Part shown: positions 7,703 to 14,832 of the stretch, one piece after another | Numbering within the stretch: position 1 is the stretch's first letter | How the letters are laid out: the number at the start of each line of letters is the position of its first letter | Origin: Nitrospira sp. | GTDB lineage: Bacteria; Nitrospirota; Nitrospiria; Nitrospirales; Nitrospiraceae | Direction: 5' to 3' | NCBI GenBank assembly: GCA_015903945.1 | Contig: JABMDL010000035.1 | Coordinates: forward strand, 1 to 37,513 | DNA length: 37,513 nt | Translations under genes and position numbers: made by a program | Notes under the pieces: model-generated | What the model saw: the letters and a program-made list of their open reading frames with translations, nothing else | Databases searched by the model: none | What the model was told of the DNA's origin: nothing

Positions 7703-10700
7703 GTGAGAATTGAGCGGAGATTTACCCGTCGCGGACAAGGTCCATACGACGGAATTACATTCGTCAAGCGTTCGTCCGAGATTCGCAACCCGGACGGATC
7801 CACCGTGTTCAAACTCGACAATATCGACGTGCCGGAGCAATGGTCCCAGCTGGCCATCGATATCCTGGCTCAGAAGTATTTCAGGAAGGCGGGCGTGCCG
7901 CAACACGATCAACAAGGGCAGCCAATGACAGGGGCGGATGGGAAGCCTGTGCTCGGAGGAGAGCGCGATGCGCGCCAGGTTTTCGACCGGATGGCCGGCT
8001 GCTGGACCCATTGGGGCAGGTCGTACGGCTATTTCAAAACGCCGGAAGATGCCGAAGCCTTCCATGACGAAATGTGTTACATGCTGGCGTGCCAAATGGC
8101 CGCCCCGAATTCGCCGCAATGGTTCAATACGGGACTCCATTATGCCTATGGCTTGTCCGGTCCTGCACAGGGGCATTATTACGTCGATCCCAAAACTCAG
8201 GAAGTGGCCAAGGCCTCGAACGCGTTCGAACACCCTCAGCCCCACGCCTGTTTCATCCAGTCGATCGAAGATGATCTGGTGAACGAAAACGGAATCATGG
8301 ATCTTTGGGTGCGTGAGGCGCGGCTGTTTAAGTACGGTTCAGGGACCGGGACGAATTTCTCCAAACTGCGGGGAGACGGTGAAGGGCTTTCCGGAGGCGG
8401 GAGGTCGTCGGGACTGATGTCCTTCCTCAAGATCGGCGATCGGGCTGCCGGGGCCATCAAGTCCGGAGGGACGACTCGCCGTGCAGCCAAAATGGTTTGT
8501 TTGGACCTGGATCATCCGGATATCGAAGAATTCATCGATTGGAAAGTCATTGAGGAACAGAAAGTCGCGGCGATGGTGACGGGCTCGAAAGTCTGCGCCC
8601 AGCGTCTGAACACCGTGCTGAAAGCCTGCCATGCCGTCGATAGCGAGGGAGGGCTGAAGCTGGATCTCGATTCCAAGACCAATCCGGTGTTGCGGGATGC
8701 CCTGTCGTCCGCCAGGCGGGACATGGTGCCGGAAGCCTATATTCAGCGGATGTTTTCTTACGCGAAGCAGGGCTTTACGCATTTCGTCTTTCACGAATAC
8801 GATACGAACTGGGACGGCAAGGCCTACCAAACCGTTTCGGGACAAAATTCGAATAACAGCGTCCGAATCCCGAATGAGTTCTTCGCCGCGCTCGAAGCGG
8901 ACGGCGATTGGCAGTTGAAACGCCGTACCAACGGCAAGGTCTGCAAGGCTGTCAAGGCCCGCGAATTGTGGGATCGGATCGCATGGGCCGCGTGGGTGTG
9001 TGCCGATCCTGGGACACAATACGATACGACGATCAACGAATGGCATACCTGCCCTGAAGATGGCCGGATTAACGCCTCGAATCCCTGCTCCGAGTACATG
9101 TTTCTGGACGATACGGCGTGTAATTTGGCGTCGCTCAATCTGGCGACGTTTTATACGCCTGACGGCCAATTCGAGTTGGAACACTTCCGTCACGCAGTGC
9201 GGTTGTGGACGATCGCGCTGGAAATCAGTGTGTTGATGGCGTCGTTCCCGAGCCGGTCTATTGCTGAAAAGAGTTATCAATTCCGCACGCTCGGATTGGG
9301 CTATGCCAACCTGGGCACGGTCCTCATGCGGCAAGGGATTCCCTACGACTCGCCCAAGGCTTTGGCGATCTGCGGCGCGCTGACCGCCATTATGACCGGC
9401 GAATCGTACGGCACGTCCGCCGAAATGGCTGCTGAGTTATGGCCGTTTCCGGGGTATGCAACAAATCGCGAGTCCATGCTGCGGGTGATCCGCAATCACC
9501 GGCGGGCTGCCTACAATGCTCCCCGAGAAGAATACGAAGGTCTGACGATCACACCGGCAGGGATTCAGGCGGAGCATTGCCCGCCCGATTTGCTGATCGC
9601 CGCCAGACGGGCCTGGGACCGCGCGCTCGAACTGGGAACGGCCTATGGGTATCGTAATGCTCAAGTGACGGTGATTGCTCCGACGGGTACGATCGGGCTG
9701 GTTATGGATTGCGACACCACCGGTATCGAGCCGGACTTCGCCCTCGTGAAGTTCAAGAAACTGGCCGGTGGAGGATACTTCAAGATCATCAATCAAAGTA
9801 TTCCAGCTGCGTTGACAACGCTGGGCTATACGGATGAACAAGCGCGGGACATCGTGCGCTACTGCGTCGGCGCGCAGACCCTCAAGAATGCGCCGTTTAT
9901 CAATCACCAGTCCTTGCGCCTTAAGGGATTTGACGACGCGGCGCTGGAGCGATTGGAAGGCAGCCTGGCCCAGGCTTTCGAAATTCAGTTCACGTTCAAC
10001 AAATTTACATTCGGAGAAGCCTTTTGCGTGGAGAAACTGGGATTCACCGAGGCGCAGCTGAGCGAAGCCAACTTCAACATGCTGAAGGCGCTCGGCTTTA
10101 CGCAGGAAGAAATTGCAGCGGCGAACGATTTTTGCTGCGGCACGATGACCGTGGAAGGAGCGCCGCATCTCAAGGCAGAGCATCTGCCGGTCTTCGATTG
10201 CGCCAACCGCTGCGGCAGAATCGGACAACGTTCGATCGCTGTTGATGCCCATATTCGTATGATGGCCACGGCACAGCCGTTCATCAGCGGCGCGATCAGC
10301 AAGACGATCAATATGCCGGCCGACGCGACGGTCGAGGACGTCAAGGCCGCGTATCTGCTGGCGTGGAAGAGCATGGTGAAGGCGGTGGCGCTCTACCGCG
10401 ACGGCTCGAAACTCAGCCAGCCGTTGAACGCCTCGACCGACAGCGGACAGGCGGTTGAAGTTGCGGGGACTGCGACTGTCGTGGGAATAGCGGAGAAAGT
10501 TGCCGAGCGCGTGCTCGTTCGGTATCTCGCCAAGCGGAGGCCGTTGCCGAGCAGGCGGAACGGGTATACGCAGAAAGCGATCGTCGGCGGACACAAACTG
10601 TATCTCCGCACCGGCGAATACGAAGATGGAACGGTCGGAGAAATCTTTCTGGACATGCATAAGGAAGGAGCGGCCTTCCGAAGCCTCATGAACTGCTTCG

Positions 10701-11242
10701 CCATCGCGATCTCCCTGGGGTTACAGCACGGTGTGCCGCTCGAGGAGTTTGTCGAAGCGTTCGTCTTTACTCGGTTCGAGCCCAACGGGCCGGTGAAATT
10801 GAACGACCGCATCAAGATGTCGACCTCTATCATCGACTACATTTTCCGCGAACTGGCGGTCACCTATCTGGACCGCTACGACCTGGCGCAAGTCAAAGAA
10901 GAAGATCTGCGGATGGATTCGATGAAAAAGGACGACCTGGATCCAGAGTGTTTTGACGAAGAAGCGGATATGGATGCCTTGGCCAAGTCGTCGGTGTTGA
11001 CGGAGCATCTCCCGATCCGCCGGAACGGCGGCAAGGGCAACGGCAACGGTCATGGGCACGGCCACGGTGTCGCTCGACAAGTCGAAATCATGCGCGAAAC
11101 ACTCACGCTGACCGAAGTGCAAACCGCCAAGGTGAAGGGGTATGAGGGAGATCCATGCCCTGAGTGCAAACAATTCACCATGGTGCGCAACGGCACCTGC
11201 CTGAAGTGTGTCAGCTGCGGCTCGACCAGCGGATGCTCGTAA
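7703..11242 (+). CDS. nrdJ: Vitamin B12-dependent (class II) ribonucleotide reductase
   Basis: This enzyme reduces ribonucleotides to deoxyribonucleotides using adenosylcobalamin, so it works with or without oxygen and needs no small subunit. At 1179 residues it belongs to the long NrdJ form. Key residues visible: redox Cys183 (PHACFIQS), the active-site triad N460, C462 and E464 (NPCSEYM), the partner Cys473 (DTACNLAS), and the [18 protein letters not shown] loop. After residue about 930 comes the C-terminal TSCPD-type domain ([15 protein letters not shown]). A glycine/histidine-rich linker follows, then a Cys-rich tail ([20 protein letters not shown]) that probably binds zinc or relays electrons from thioredoxin. 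GGAGG lies 7 bases before the GTG start. The promoter carries NrdR and DnaA-like sites. Confidence 0.96.
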   Translation: MRIERRFTRRGQGPYDGITFVKRSSEIRNPDGSTVFKLDNIDVPEQWSQLAIDILAQKYFRKAGVPQHDQQGQPMTGADGKPVLGGERDARQVFDRMAGCWTHWGRSYGYFKTPEDAEAFHDEMCYMLACQMAAPNSPQWFNTGLHYAYGLSGPAQGHYYVDPKTQEVAKASNAFEHPQPHACFIQSIEDDLVNENGIMDLWVREARLFKYGSGTGTNFSKLRGDGEGLSGGGRSSGLMSFLKIGDRAAGAIKSGGTTRRAAKMVCLDLDHPDIEEFIDWKVIEEQKVAAMVTGSKVCAQRLNTVLKACHAVDSEGGLKLDLDSKTNPVLRDALSSARRDMVPEAYIQRMFSYAKQGFTHFVFHEYDTNWDGKAYQTVSGQNSNNSVRIPNEFFAALEADGDWQLKRRTNGKVCKAVKARELWDRIAWAAWVCADPGTQYDTTINEWHTCPEDGRINASNPCSEYMFLDDTACNLASLNLATFYTPDGQFELEHFRHAVRLWTIALEISVLMASFPSRSIAEKSYQFRTLGLGYANLGTVLMRQGIPYDSPKALAICGALTAIMTGESYGTSAEMAAELWPFPGYATNRESMLRVIRNHRRAAYNAPREEYEGLTITPAGIQAEHCPPDLLIAARRAWDRALELGTAYGYRNAQVTVIAPTGTIGLVMDCDTTGIEPDFALVKFKKLAGGGYFKIINQSIPAALTTLGYTDEQARDIVRYCVGAQTLKNAPFINHQSLRLKGFDDAALERLEGSLAQAFEIQFTFNKFTFGEAFCVEKLGFTEAQLSEANFNMLKALGFTQEEIAAANDFCCGTMTVEGAPHLKAEHLPVFDCANRCGRIGQRSIAVDAHIRMMATAQPFISGAISKTINMPADATVEDVKAAYLLAWKSMVKAVALYRDGSKLSQPLNASTDSGQAVEVAGTATVVGIAEKVAERVLVRYLAKRRPLPSRRNGYTQKAIVGGHKLYLRTGEYEDGTVGEIFLDMHKEGAAFRSLMNCFAIAISLGLQHGVPLEEFVEAFVFTRFEPNGPVKLNDRIKMSTSIIDYIFRELAVTYLDRYDLAQVKEEDLRMDSMKKDDLDPECFDEEADMDALAKSSVLTEHLPIRRNGGKGNGNGHGHGHGVARQVEIMRETLTLTEVQTAKVKGYEGDPCPECKQFTMVRNGTCLKCVSCGSTSGCS

Positions 11243-11253
11243 AGTAGAACTGA

Positions 11254-11271
11254 CTCCACTGTTAAGTGGAG
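11254..11271 (+). terminator. Hairpin just after nrdJ, possible terminator
   Basis: CTCCACT-GTTA-AGTGGAG forms a perfect 7-bp stem with a 4-base loop, 11 bases after the nrdJ stop codon. It lacks the T-run of an intrinsic terminator, so it may be an mRNA 3'-end stabiliser or a factor-dependent stop. Confidence 0.35.
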
Positions 11272-11284
11272 CCCGCCGACATAC

Positions 11285-11311
11285 GCCTGCGCGGTGATAC
11301 ACCGTGCAGGC
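11285..11311. other. Second strong hairpin downstream of nrdJ
   Basis: GCCTGC-G-CGGTG-ATA-CACCG-T-GCAGGC folds into a 12-bp stem with one G-T pair and a 3-base loop. It has no T-run on either strand. It lies between nrdJ and the convergent small DNA-binding gene and may help end either transcript. Confidence 0.4.
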
Positions 11312-11389
11312 CGATTCTCCTGTAGGTTTCTCCCCCAATTGTGGCCACTGCTGGCCGCTGCTCTGCTGTGGACCGAATTGTGGAGGTCG

Positions 11390-11626
11390 CTACCCTGGGT
11401 GCGCCGCGTCACGGACTGACACGCAATACTCGCTGGGGTACACGGCGGTCAGTGAGACCTTCCCTCTCCGGCTGAGTCGGTCTACTGACTGGAAGACTTG
11501 CCCCCACGCGAAACCCGTCGACGTGGCGAGCACATTGATTGTTTGAGCCCCGTTCTGCCTAAGCAGACGAAGCAGTTTTCGGTCAACTGATTGTGAACCG
11601 GACGATTGGTTGATTGTGTGCTTCAT
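11390..11626 (-). CDS. Small winged-helix-like DNA-binding protein (78 aa)
   Basis: The chosen ATG at 11626 follows a strong GGAGGAGGG. The open frame continues 28 codons upstream, but that part has no ribosome-binding site. The body (VDRKLLRLLRQNGAQTINVLA, then GQVFQSVDRLSRRGKVSL, then two short strands ending SEYCVSV) has the helix-helix-recognition helix-wing pattern of a minimal winged helix, like MarR or LexA wings. The N-terminus is polar and probably disordered. The fold is inferred by eye; the target is unknown. A 16-base palindrome lies about 45 bases upstream and could be its own operator. The gene converges with nrdJ. Confidence 0.55.
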   Translation of the reverse strand: MKHTINQSSGSQSVDRKLLRLLRQNGAQTINVLATSTGFAWGQVFQSVDRLSRRGKVSLTAVYPSEYCVSVRDAAHPG

Positions 11627-11999
11627 GATCCCTCCTCCATTGCGGAAAGGTAAGAAGCAGATTGGTAGGTCTACAAGAATACTTGTACGCTCATTGTGAA
11701 TGCTATGCAAGCAAGTTCTGTAATTGAAACGGACAAGGGGGGATGATCACGTTCTCTCTGTTACAATCCTGCACACCTACTCTTCACGAACGATTCCTGG
11801 CCTTCGACTACTCTGACGCTACTGCCATGCGAGCCTCGTTAGAATGATATAGCGTCAGAGAACTATTTCATTAAAGTGGGGGAACGCGACGAGAGCAGAA
11901 ATAGGTTGGCTGATTGGAACATGTACGCTGACCCCCCCAATGCTCCAAGATTTAATGACCGCTGTTGACCGTGAGGGAGAGCCAACGGAGCAGGGTGGG
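11627..11999. other. Intergenic region with two inverted repeats
   Basis: No gene is supported here. TACAAG-AATA-CTTGTA (11672-11687) is a perfect 6-bp-arm palindrome upstream of the small DNA-binding gene. CTCTGACGCTA (11811-11821) and TAGCGTCAGAG (11850-11860) are perfect 11-bp inverted repeats with 28 bases between them. A run of seven C lies near 11932. Confidence 0.5.
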
Positions 12000-12434
12000 C
12001 TAGGGCGTGGTGACTTTGAGACCGGGGAGTTTCCCGGCGATGCGGCGGAACTCCAACAGGTTATTGGTGATCACGGTGGCGCCGATTTCCCTCGCCGTCA
12101 GGGCGATGAGTACATCATTCATAGGCCCGAGACGGTCGCTCAACCCGGAGGCGTCTCCATGCATGGCTCGAAAGAGTCGTCCGGCATGGTCAAGCGTCGA
12201 GGCTGTGAGGCCGAGGGTGCGCCCGGATTGAAAGGCTTGCTGAATCCGGTCGACGGCTTTCTTGCGTTTGGGTGTGTCAGCGCCGAGCCGGAGTTCCAGC
12301 AGCGCGACAGCTGAGATGAACCGCACAACGGTCCCCTGGCCGCCCAGGACCCATTCTGTGTGCAGGCCTGCGCGCAAGAAATCGATCAGGACATTGGTGT
12401 CGAGGAGGACTTTCCCGACTACTGGTAGGGCCAT
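12000..12434 (-). CDS. vapC: VapC-like PIN-domain ribonuclease toxin
   Basis: A 144-residue PIN-domain protein. The metal-binding acidic residues are readable: D12 (LLDTNVLIDF), E47 (AVALLELRLG) and D107 (GPMNDVLIAL), followed by the TNNLLEF strand where many family members have a fourth D. VapC toxins cleave tRNA or rRNA and are held inactive by the cognate antitoxin. The ATG at 12434 lies inside the 3' end of the antitoxin gene (16-base overlap), so translation is coupled and no strong Shine-Dalgarno is needed. The loss of the fourth acidic residue (N124/N125) is common and usually tolerated. The target RNA is unknown. Confidence 0.85.
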   Translation of the reverse strand: MALPVVGKVLLDTNVLIDFLRAGLHTEWVLGGQGTVVRFISAVALLELRLGADTPKRKKAVDRIQQAFQSGRTLGLTASTLDHAGRLFRAMHGDASGLSDRLGPMNDVLIALTAREIGATVITNNLLEFRRIAGKLPGLKVTTP

Positions 12435-12622
12435 GGTTTCTCGTCACCCCGCAAGATCCCCTTCAGCGGCCGCAACGCTTTGCTGAGCCTCTGTTCCTCG
12501 ATCAGCAGCGACAGGGCCTTATCGATGGCTTCCTGCTCGGAATCCACTCCGAAGTAGCGCTTCGCGGCGTCAATCTTCCGCTGATCCAGCACGAGATGTT
12601 TATGCTTCAGCGCGGCACCCAT
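12419..12622 (-). CDS. vapB: VapB-like antitoxin
   Basis: A 67-residue protein with a basic N-terminal part (ALKHKHLVLDQRKIDAAKRYF) then DSEQEAIDKALSLLIEEQRL and a C-terminal toxin-wrapping tail ending in DEKPWPYQ. The strand-helix-helix order resembles ribbon-helix-helix VapB antitoxins (the ALKHKHLVLD strand pairs in the dimer). Two adjacent ATGs exist (12625 and 12622); the second is chosen because GGAGG lies 4 bases before it. The upstream extension in the same frame starts inside the operator. It sits directly upstream of vapC, as usual. VapB with VapC should bind the repeat at 12635-12651. Confidence 0.75.
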   Translation of the reverse strand: MGAALKHKHLVLDQRKIDAAKRYFGVDSEQEAIDKALSLLIEEQRLSKALRPLKGILRGDEKPWPYQ

Positions 12623-12634
12623 CATGCCTCCATA

Positions 12635-12651
12635 TGTACATGGTCTGTACA
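12635..12651 (-). promoter_or_regulatory. vapBC operator candidate
   Basis: TGTACATGGTCTGTACA contains two palindromic TGTACA elements (12635-12640 and 12646-12651), one helical turn apart and just upstream of the vapB start. This spacing fits binding of two ribbon-helix-helix dimers on one face of the DNA, as in autoregulated toxin-antitoxin operons. Confidence 0.55.
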
Positions 12652-12654
12652 TGA

Positions 12655-12684
12655 ACTATAAACGGATGCCTGCAGGAATGGCAA
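12655..12684 (-). promoter_or_regulatory. vapBC promoter
   Basis: On the minus strand TTGCCA (12679-12684, 5/6 match) and TATAGT (12655-12660, 5/6 match) are 18 bases apart. The operator repeats begin 4 bases after the -10 box and so cover the transcription start. Confidence 0.6.
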
Positions 12685-12950
12685 GTATGCGGGCAGGGGG
12701 ATCAGGCAATCAGTGAGAAAGGTAGAGTAGGGAATATGATTCAGCCTCCCGTAGGCCGAGCCTGTCCGCTGCCGCCTCTTTCGTGCCGGTCTGGTATTCC
12801 ACACTATTGGTCACATGAGCCTGCCCTGCTCGGGCACTCGCCAGCATCCTTGATATATTTTGGGGTTAATCTCGCCTTTGCTCATGGTGGCAAACGCACT
12901 CGACTCATTTGGCAAGGCGTTTAGAAAATTTATTGATACTATTGTTAGCG
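12685..12950. other. Intergenic stretch between vapBC and the ACT gene
   Basis: About 270 bases. Short frames occur here, but none has a ribosome-binding site together with a plausible protein. I see no gene and no repeat in it. It leads into the promoter of the tandem-ACT gene. Confidence 0.4.
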
Positions 12951-12979
12951 TTGACAGGATGACCATCCATCTATATATA
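12951..12979 (+). promoter_or_regulatory. Promoter of the tandem-ACT gene
   Basis: A perfect TTGACA (12951-12956) is followed at 17 bases by TATATA (12974-12979, 4/6). The -10 lies inside a perfect 18-bp palindrome (12967-12984), which marks it as a regulated promoter. Confidence 0.6.
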
Positions 12980-12984
12980 GATGG
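12967..12984. promoter_or_regulatory. 18-bp perfect palindrome over the -10 box
   Basis: CCATCTATATATAGATGG is a perfect dyad covering the -10 region of the ACT gene promoter. A shorter GGAT-GACC-ATCC dyad (12957-12968) touches its left side. It is most likely the binding site of a dimeric repressor; the regulator is unknown. Confidence 0.55.
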
Positions 12985-13016
12985 CCATATATTAAGTGGG
13001 AGCCGGAGGCGCCGAT

Positions 13017-13427
13017 ATGCCTACAACCACTCAGCTTGTGATCAGTTGCCAAAGTAAACCAGGCGTCCTTGCCAAGGTGGCGTCGGTGCTTGGAGAGGCC
13101 GGGGTGAACATCAAGGCCTTTTCCGCTCCCGAGGTGACGGGAACGGGCAAGTTGCGATTGCTCGTGGCGGACGTGGAGGCGGCCCGGTCTGCGCTCAAAA
13201 CGGCCAAGATCAAGTTTGCTGAGGAAACAGCGCTTCTGCTCAGTCTCGAAAATAAGCCAGGCGCCTTAAAAGAAGTTGCCGACCTGCTGACCAAGAGCCG
13301 GATTAACATCAAGTGTGGCTACTGCACCCCTTCACGAGAAGGGAAACGGGCGATCGTGGTTCTGACCGTTTCCAATACCGACAAGGCATTGACGATTCTG
13401 CGCACTCAATCGCTCGACGAGTTTTAG
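13017..13427 (+). CDS. Tandem ACT-domain protein
   Basis: A 136-residue protein made of two ACT domains and nothing else. The first runs from about residue 5 to 65 (QLVISCQSKPGVLAKVASVLGEAGVNIKAF) and the second from about 68 to 130 (LLLSLENKPGALKEVADLLTKSRINIKCGY). Both have the PG(V/A)L turn where amino-acid ligands bind. Stand-alone ACT pairs are thought to sense amino acids and regulate partner enzymes or genes, but the ligand is not known here. The ATG at 13017 is preceded by GGAGG at 7 bases. The gene has its own palindrome-controlled promoter. Its stop codon forms the left edge of a repeat element. Confidence 0.85.
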   Translation: MPTTTQLVISCQSKPGVLAKVASVLGEAGVNIKAFSAPEVTGTGKLRLLVADVEAARSALKTAKIKFAEETALLLSLENKPGALKEVADLLTKSRINIKCGYCTPSREGKRAIVVLTVSNTDKALTILRTQSLDEF

Positions 13428-13750
13428 CCCGCCTTATCCATGAACGCTTCTGCTGCAATCGCGGATTCGCAGCTGCGACTGATAATCGATGGCAAAAAAC
13501 CTCTCCGCCGCGATGTGATCGAACGCGGCGGCACGAGCAAGCTCGGTTTAGCGGGCAGGCTCGCCCCTCACACCCTCAACGTACTGCTCGGGGACTGGCT
13601 CCGTCGTCTGCGACAGTGCCTGTCCCGTTGGACGGGGACAGACACCCGCGAAGACGCGGGGAAGAGTGTCAGTCCCCTGGGCTCCGCGTGCCCGTCTTGC
13701 TATGCGATTGCGCGATTTCGCGACGAACCCTCATGAATAAGGCGGGTTAA
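13424..13750. repeat. MITE-like element 1 (327 bp, 20-bp terminal inverted repeats)
   Basis: The ends TTAGCCCGCCTTATCCATGA (13424-13443) and the complement of 13731-13750 match at 18 of 20 positions. The inside contains a strong hairpin CTGTCCC-GTTGGAC-GGGGACAG and GC-rich arms. It has no transposase. A 98-codon frame (13440-13736) fills it but has no support as a gene. The element begins inside the stop codon of the ACT gene and ends 3 bases before the rlpA ATG, so it fills the whole gap. I recall similar sequence from Nitrospira genomes, but could not search. Confidence 0.65.
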
Positions 13751-13753
13751 CCT

Positions 13754-14434
13754 ATGCGGCCGCAGCCGCTTCCAAGAATCTCCCACGGAGTGGCCGTCGC
13801 GGTCATCCTGTGCGGCACGATTGCGTTTCAGGGCTGTCGAGCCTCCTCCCCGCCGGTCCATCGTTTCCCAGGATACCCCATTGGGTTTGTTGAGCGTGGT
13901 GTGGCCTCATGGTATGGGCCAGGTTTCCATGGGAACAAGACCGCCAACGGTGAGCGGTATGACATGCACCACCTGACCGCTGCTCATCGAACACTGCCGC
14001 TTGGCTCCATCGCTGTGGTCAGGTCTCTCACGTCCGGACGCCACGTGCAGGTGAGAATCAATGACCGCGGGCCCTTTGCGCGGGGGCGAATCTTGGACCT
14101 GTCGCTGGCCGGAGCGCAAGCCATCGGGATGACAGAAAACGGGACAGATCAGATCGAACTAAAAGTAATTGGCTATTCGCCCAGGCCTGAGGGTATGGGG
14201 GTGCTCAGGATACAAGTCGGTGCGTTTGCTGACCTCGAAAATGCCAGGGTGCTGTTCACACAGGTCCGGAGAGAGTTTGAGGGGGGGAGGATCATACAAG
14301 TCGATCTACCGGAGGGCCGACGCTACCGGGTTCAAGTCGGACAGTTCATGATGGAGGCCGACGCCCAGGCAGCTTCAGCCCGTCTCGATCGCAAGTTTAA
14401 TCTCCAATCTTTTGTGGTGCGAGATGACGGCTAG
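13754..14434 (+). CDS. rlpA: RlpA-like lytic transglycosylase/septal lipoprotein with SPOR domain
   Basis: A 226-residue lipoprotein: signal peptide with lipobox AFQGC (Cys28), a double-psi beta-barrel RlpA domain (about 45-138), then a SPOR domain (about 148-222). The RlpA core has GVASWYGPGFHGNKTANGERYD and the catalytic-type RINDRGPF and RILDLSLAGA blocks. In Pseudomonas RlpA cleaves peptidoglycan strands lacking stem peptides and goes to the septum through SPOR; in E. coli it lacks activity. The Asp of NDRGPF is present, so activity is likely. No clear Shine-Dalgarno precedes the ATG; the GGCGGG at the end of the repeat element may serve. The stop codon TAG overlaps the next repeat. Confidence 0.93.
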   Translation: MRPQPLPRISHGVAVAVILCGTIAFQGCRASSPPVHRFPGYPIGFVERGVASWYGPGFHGNKTANGERYDMHHLTAAHRTLPLGSIAVVRSLTSGRHVQVRINDRGPFARGRILDLSLAGAQAIGMTENGTDQIELKVIGYSPRPEGMGVLRIQVGAFADLENARVLFTQVRREFEGGRIIQVDLPEGRRYRVQVGQFMMEADAQAASARLDRKFNLQSFVVRDDG

Positions 14435-14605
14435 CAGGATGCTGAAAAAGTCCGCCAGCGGCGTTCTCGCATCGCTTAGAGGATCAACGTACAGGGCAGG
14501 GTACGATTCGCCTCTTCGCTCGCTGCGGCCGCGCCTGCGGAGCGGCGAGTCTTGGCTCGCCGGGGCTGGGCGGGTGAGAAGAGAGGCCTTTTTGAGCATC
14601 CTGCT
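14433..14605. repeat. MITE-like element 2 (173 bp, terminal inverted repeats)
   Basis: The left end AGCAGGATGCTGAAAAAGTC and the complement of the right end (14585-14605) match except at two positions over 21 bases. The inside carries CGTTCTCGCATCGC and several GC-rich dyads (GCGGCCGC). There is no coding frame of interest. It starts in the last two bases of the rlpA stop codon. I recall closely similar multi-copy repeats in Nitrospira genomes, which supports the taxon guess. Confidence 0.7.
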
Positions 14606-14735
14606 TCCGCGTCATTCACAGAAGGCATTGATTTATCTGAGGCTTTGTTTGATTTGCTTGCCTCACACTGGCCCCTATGGTAGATCTATTGCCTATGAAC
14701 GGTATGAACAGCAGCCGAATCATCCTTGTATTGAG

Positions 14736-14797
14736 ACCCTCTGAAGGGTGGGCAGAGAGGCATCCTCTCAGTAACACCTGCCTTCCGGCTAGGCCGG
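14736..14797 (+). promoter_or_regulatory. Structured leader upstream of the CNNM/CBS gene
   Basis: Three compact hairpins follow each other: ACCCT-CTGA-AGGGT (14736-14749), GAGAGG-CAT-CCTCTC (14755-14769) and CCGGC-TAG-GCCGG (14785-14797). They end 35 bases before the ATG of a membrane gene of a family linked to metal transport. It matches no riboswitch class I can recall by eye, including the M-box and yybP-ykoY. Confidence 0.4.
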
Positions 14798-14832
14798 CCA
14801 TTCTGGTTCAACGTCCGTAATACACGACTGTT

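Noticed and set aside
13440..13736. 98-residue open frame
   Set aside because: It lies entirely inside the inverted-repeat element, has no ribosome-binding site, and its composition follows the hairpins.
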